This document shows positions 61,994 to 64,000 of a stretch of DNA of 64,000 nt, piece after piece; position 1 is the first letter of the stretch; every line of letters starts with the position of its first letter. Both the position numbers and the translations under genes were made by a program. The stretch spans positions 62,001-126,000 of the forward strand of contig BOKF01000021.1 of assembly GCA_016860845.1 (NCBI GenBank). The letters are read 5' to 3'. The notes below the pieces were generated by a model. That model worked only from the letters and a program-made list of their open reading frames with translations. It was not told where the DNA came from and searched no databases. This stretch comes from Chloroflexota bacterium. GTDB lineage: Bacteria; Chloroflexota; Anaerolineae; 4572-78; J111.

Positions 61994-62046
61994 GATAAAA
62001 CGTAAAACGTAAAGCGTAAGGGCTTGGGACTTACGTTTTACGTCTT
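61994..62046. repeat. Inverted word repeat GTAAAACGTAAAGCG / ACTTACGTTTTACG
   Basis: AAAACGTAAAACGTAAAGCG pairs with CTTACGTTTTACGTCTT, lying in the groES leader. Confidence 0.8.
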
Positions 62047-62088
62047 AAAGTCGGAAAGCTGTTTGTGAGTAACGTATTACGGACATGA

Positions 62089-62143
62089 ATACTATTAACC
62101 GATTGTTAGAATCATATTAGCGATTTGTTAGAATTGTATTAGA
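62089..62143 (-). promoter_or_regulatory. Heat-shock promoter array of groESL (TTAG x4, 11-bp period)
   Basis: TTAG words start at 62106, 62117, 62128 and 62139 on the plus strand. The -10 candidate TAGTAT is at 62094-62089, nine bases after the last box. The 45-bp element has the same spacing as that at hsp20. Confidence 0.75.
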
Positions 62144-62151
62144 AATTAACC

Positions 62152-62213
62152 TTACTGCATGCTTACTGCATGCTTACTGCACCGTTACTGCGCCCTTACT
62201 GCGCCCTTTCTGA
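62152..62213. promoter_or_regulatory. Second 11-bp array upstream of groESL (TTACTGC x5 plus one degenerate)
   Basis: TTACTGC starts at 62152, 62163, 62174, 62185 and 62196, all exact, with TTTCTGA at 62207. Spacing is exactly 11 bp throughout. It looks like a multi-site operator directly upstream of the TTAG array. Confidence 0.7.
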
Positions 62214-62282
62214 ACTCTGCCACTGCCTCTTTAACCTAAGTTTGGAGTTTAGGATAAGAGTTTATCGGAAATAAAAATTAGA

Positions 62283-62510
62283 TGGGATTAACAGGATTTA
62301 CAAGATCACTATGTTTGCACTTTTCATAACCAGGCCAAAATAGCACGCAGATGACGCAGATTCGACTGATTTTCGCTGATCTTTCCTTAAATTTATCTGC
62401 GTAAATCTGCGTTTTCAGCGTTTATCTGCGTTCTAATTAAAAAGTGCAAAGGTAGTACAAGATGAAACTTACTCTTAATCCTGTTAATCTTGTTAATCAT
62501 GTCAAAAAAT
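62283..62510. repeat. Nested composite of three inverted repeats
   Basis: Outer arms GATTAACAGGATTTACAAGA and ATCCTGTTAATCTTG; middle arms TTGCACTTTT and AAAAGTGCAA; inner arms ACGCAGATGACGCAGAT and ATCTGCGT words. Each inner pair lies inside the next, as if one repeat had landed in another. Confidence 0.75.
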
Positions 62511-62680
62511 CTATTAATCCCGATAATGGCTATAGAAGGCCAGGGTTTGAACGCTTAGGAAAAACCCCCAGAAATTGGGGATGATATTTGAACGTTTTTA
62601 CGATATAGTAAGCCCTGGCTGATCAGCTTAATATTGTTAAATTACTATTTCTAGGAGCAGTCAATCACTGAAAAATAAAT

Positions 62681-63193
62681 ATGGCAAAAATAGTAGGAAG
62701 TTTTTTCAAAATGAAAATGTCGGGCACCATGGGCGATATGGTCTTTGACCGGCGCGGCTTTGTCCGCCTCAAAGGCGAGCATCCCAACCTCTACTCGGCC
62801 AGCCAGGGAGATATTCGCCAGGCAATGACCGTGGCCCAGAAATGCGTCAAGGTTTGCGGCCCGGCCACCCGGCAACTGCTGCGGAGCGCAGCCGAGGACC
62901 CCGCCCACTGGAACACCTACCTGACCAAGAATCTGATTGGTTCAGACCGGGCCTTTTACCTGGAAGCAATGGATCAATATATCAATTCCGAGCTTGACCA
63001 CGATGACTGGGAAGCGGCGGCAAGCGAAGCCGGCCTGCGCCCGGTGAACCTGGAGTACGCCACCGTCGCCACTGTATCCCCCGGCGCGCAGCTTTTTGCC
63101 CTGGCCTCGACCCTGTTCTCGCTGGGGATTTACACCGGCATTGGCTCTCCCAACGGCAATGCCGCTGCCTGGAAAAACCAGATTATATCCTGA
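62681..63193 (+). CDS. Protein of unknown function
   Basis: A 170-residue protein. The N-terminus MAKIVGSFFKMKMSGTMGDM then VFDRRGFVRLKGEHPNL has a short beta-rich pattern that reminds me of small phage-structural or surface proteins (MAKxxGSxFSxxSGxxGxxV). The rest is helical (DIRQAMTVAQKCVKVCGPAT, FYLEAMDQYINSELDHDDWE) with an Ala/Gly-rich end. No family assigned. No strong ribosome binding site; AGGAG lies 20 or more bases upstream. A terminator hairpin lies about 175 bases downstream. Confidence 0.65.
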   Translation: MAKIVGSFFKMKMSGTMGDMVFDRRGFVRLKGEHPNLYSASQGDIRQAMTVAQKCVKVCGPATRQLLRSAAEDPAHWNTYLTKNLIGSDRAFYLEAMDQYINSELDHDDWEAAASEAGLRPVNLEYATVATVSPGAQLFALASTLFSLGIYTGIGSPNGNAAAWKNQIIS

Positions 63194-63508
63194 GCGACGC
63201 CAAAGATTTTTGATGACTAACAGAATGTGATGATGAAAAGGAAGATTGGAAGGTTGGAAGGCTGGCTCAGGTGCAGCCAAACCTCCATTCTCTTTTTCGA
63301 TTTTGAAGATCAAACTTGGTAAGCGTCTATCCTAACAACTGAATAGCCGATTTTAGCTGAAATGAGAAAGACCTCCGGGGGAGCGTGTCCTCGGAGGTCT
63401 TTTTTATGGCCAAAGGTTCGATAAAAGATAACATAAAGTTGGAATAAAACTTTCCAAGCAGCCTTTATCCTGAAAGTAAGCAAATACATTACTTTTAGGA
63501 GGTAAATA
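63194..63508. other. Spacer with terminator, otherwise empty
   Basis: 315 bases without a gene. It holds the terminator at 63368-63405 and an imperfect AAAGTT...AACTTT palindrome near 63434-63452 upstream of the winged-helix gene. Confidence 0.6.
63368..63405 (+). terminator. Rho-independent terminator after the 62681 gene
   Basis: AAGACCTCCG (63368-63377) pairs with CGGAGGTCTT (63392-63401), followed by TTTT. Confidence 0.85.
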
Positions 63509-63712
63509 ATGGCACGCTTAGTGGAAGGTGAAAAATCTGAAAAGGAAGATCAGGTGGAACGGGTCTTGTATGAACACGATTTTGGGTTACGCGAGGTTGA
63601 AATTGCCGAGGAGTTGGGTTGGGATCGCCGCACCATCAATAATTATCTGCATGAGTTAGAGCGACAGGGCCGGGTTTACAGGGAGGGGCGAAGCTGGTTT
63701 ACCGAAGATTAG
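63509..63712 (+). CDS. Small winged-helix protein, copy 1
   Basis: A 67-residue protein that is essentially one winged helix: VERVLYEHDFGLREVEIAEE, LGWDRRTINNYLHELERQGR, VYREGRSWF. Helix 3 (DRRTINNYLHEL) is the likely recognition helix. DNA binding is inferred; no ligand domain. RBS AGGAGG. A close paralogue follows 84 bases later. Confidence 0.8.
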   Translation: MARLVEGEKSEKEDQVERVLYEHDFGLREVEIAEELGWDRRTINNYLHELERQGRVYREGRSWFTED

Positions 63713-63796
63713 GGGGACTTGGAAAAATTGGGTGTTCCTAATTTTCCAACTGGCGGTTATAATGGGAGTAGAAGCTAATCTTTCAGGAGAACTGCG

Positions 63797-64000
63797 ATGG
63801 CAAATATCGGCCAGGATGCCAAGCGGCAAAAGATGGAATTGGTTTATCAGGTGGTGAAACGTTACCGTGATGGGGTAAAAGAGATAGAAATTGCCGAGGA
63901 ATTGAACATTGACCGGCGAAATGTTAACAATTATCTGCGGGATTTAGAGATTGAGGGCAAAGTTTACAAGGAGGAATACAGCCCTCTCTGGTTTGCTTTG
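63797..64000 (+). CDS. Winged-helix protein, copy 2 (cut by the window end)
   Basis: Open to the last base of the window, 68 residues so far: KRQKMELVYQVVKRYRDGVK, EIEIAEELNIDRRNVNNYLR, DLEIEGKVYKEEYSPLWF. It aligns with the full length of copy 1. RBS AGGAGAA, TATAAT at 63758-63763 upstream. It may be a similar small protein or the N-terminal domain of a longer one; the window does not tell. Confidence 0.75.
   Translation, partial: MANIGQDAKRQKMELVYQVVKRYRDGVKEIEIAEELNIDRRNVNNYLRDLEIEGKVYKEEYSPLWFAL

Larger units (their letters stand above)
61935..62680. other. groES control region and nested repeat spacer
   Basis: No gene in 746 bases. It holds a word-repeat hairpin (61994-62046), the groES promoter arrays (62089-62143 and 62152-62213), and a composite of nested inverted repeats (62283-62510). 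The last 170 bases show a short CCCCAGAAATTGGGG hairpin (about 62566-62580) and nothing else recognisable. Confidence 0.7.

Noticed and set aside
58805..62680. CIRCE / HrcA operator upstream of groES or hsp20
   Set aside because: No TTAGCACTC-N9-GAGTGCTAA palindrome or near match; only direct repeats are present.

Overview
The window looks like a chromosomal segment of a Chloroflexota bacterium, most like Anaerolineae. This is inferred from gene content and style: large lipoprotein or secreted clostripain-like proteases, Thr/Pro-rich extracellular linkers, a secreted protein ending in a YLPFLLK-type tail, a DUF951 protein, an FHA/winged-helix regulator beside a Ser/Thr kinase, and intergenic spaces full of short-word inverted repeats. 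No rRNA, tRNA, CRISPR array, insertion sequence or prophage was found. Coding density is high and composition is moderately GC-rich and even, apart from the AT-richer small-gene island at 49.9-51.8 kb.

Layout. 0-5 kb: clpB, a YflT-type stress protein, TspO and a two-domain PRC-barrel protein. 5-7.4 kb: a membrane Ser/Thr kinase divergent from an FHA/winged-helix regulator. 7.5-10.1 kb: convergent cystathionine gamma-lyase/synthase and cystathionine beta-synthase (reverse transsulfuration). 10.4-21.3 kb: envelope proteins (SH3/LGFP-like lipoprotein, spondin_N/DUF11 protein, two paralogous clostripain proteases) and a VOC protein. 21.2-30.7 kb: AIM24-like and ASCH-like proteins, two TM/TPR proteins, a glycosyltransferase, DUF951 and PHP proteins, a methyltransferase, a flippase-like protein and CorA. 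30.7-43.7 kb: mfd, a multidomain histidine kinase, a membrane-tailed response regulator, lysS, greA, a PIG-L deacetylase and PspA. 44.0-47.4 kb: a tightly overlapping RusA / nucleotidyltransferase / PqqD-like / HPr-kinase-like operon, then a Tat-signal protein with its own promoter. 47.5-49.9 kb: ygeW-like and ygeY-like genes. 49.9-51.8 kb: a small-gene island (HigBA-type module, two linked unknowns, an orphan HisKA domain) with degenerate copies of the 3' end of the ygeY-like gene. 51.9-57.0 kb: a Gld-type ABC exporter operon. 57.3-62.0 kb: three hsp20 genes, a hypothetical gene and groES-groEL. 62.7-64 kb: an unknown protein and two small winged-helix paralogues, the last cut by the window end.

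Two things stand out. (1) The PqqD/HPr-kinase-like/nucleotidyltransferase operon beside a Tat-signal protein looks like a modification system without a lasso cyclase or radical SAM enzyme; the neighbouring exported protein is the obvious candidate substrate. (2) Several promoters carry direct repeats with an exact 11-bp period, as expected for OmpR/PhoB-type winged-helix regulators. The hsp20 and groES promoters share one 45-bp array with identical spacing and an equivalently placed -10 element, and groES has a second 11-bp array (TTACTGC x5) directly upstream. This suggests a heat-shock regulon controlled without any CIRCE element that I could see.

All family names come from reading the protein sequences; no database search was run. 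Starts were moved from the longest reading frame where a ribosome binding site, signal peptide or overlap argued for it.
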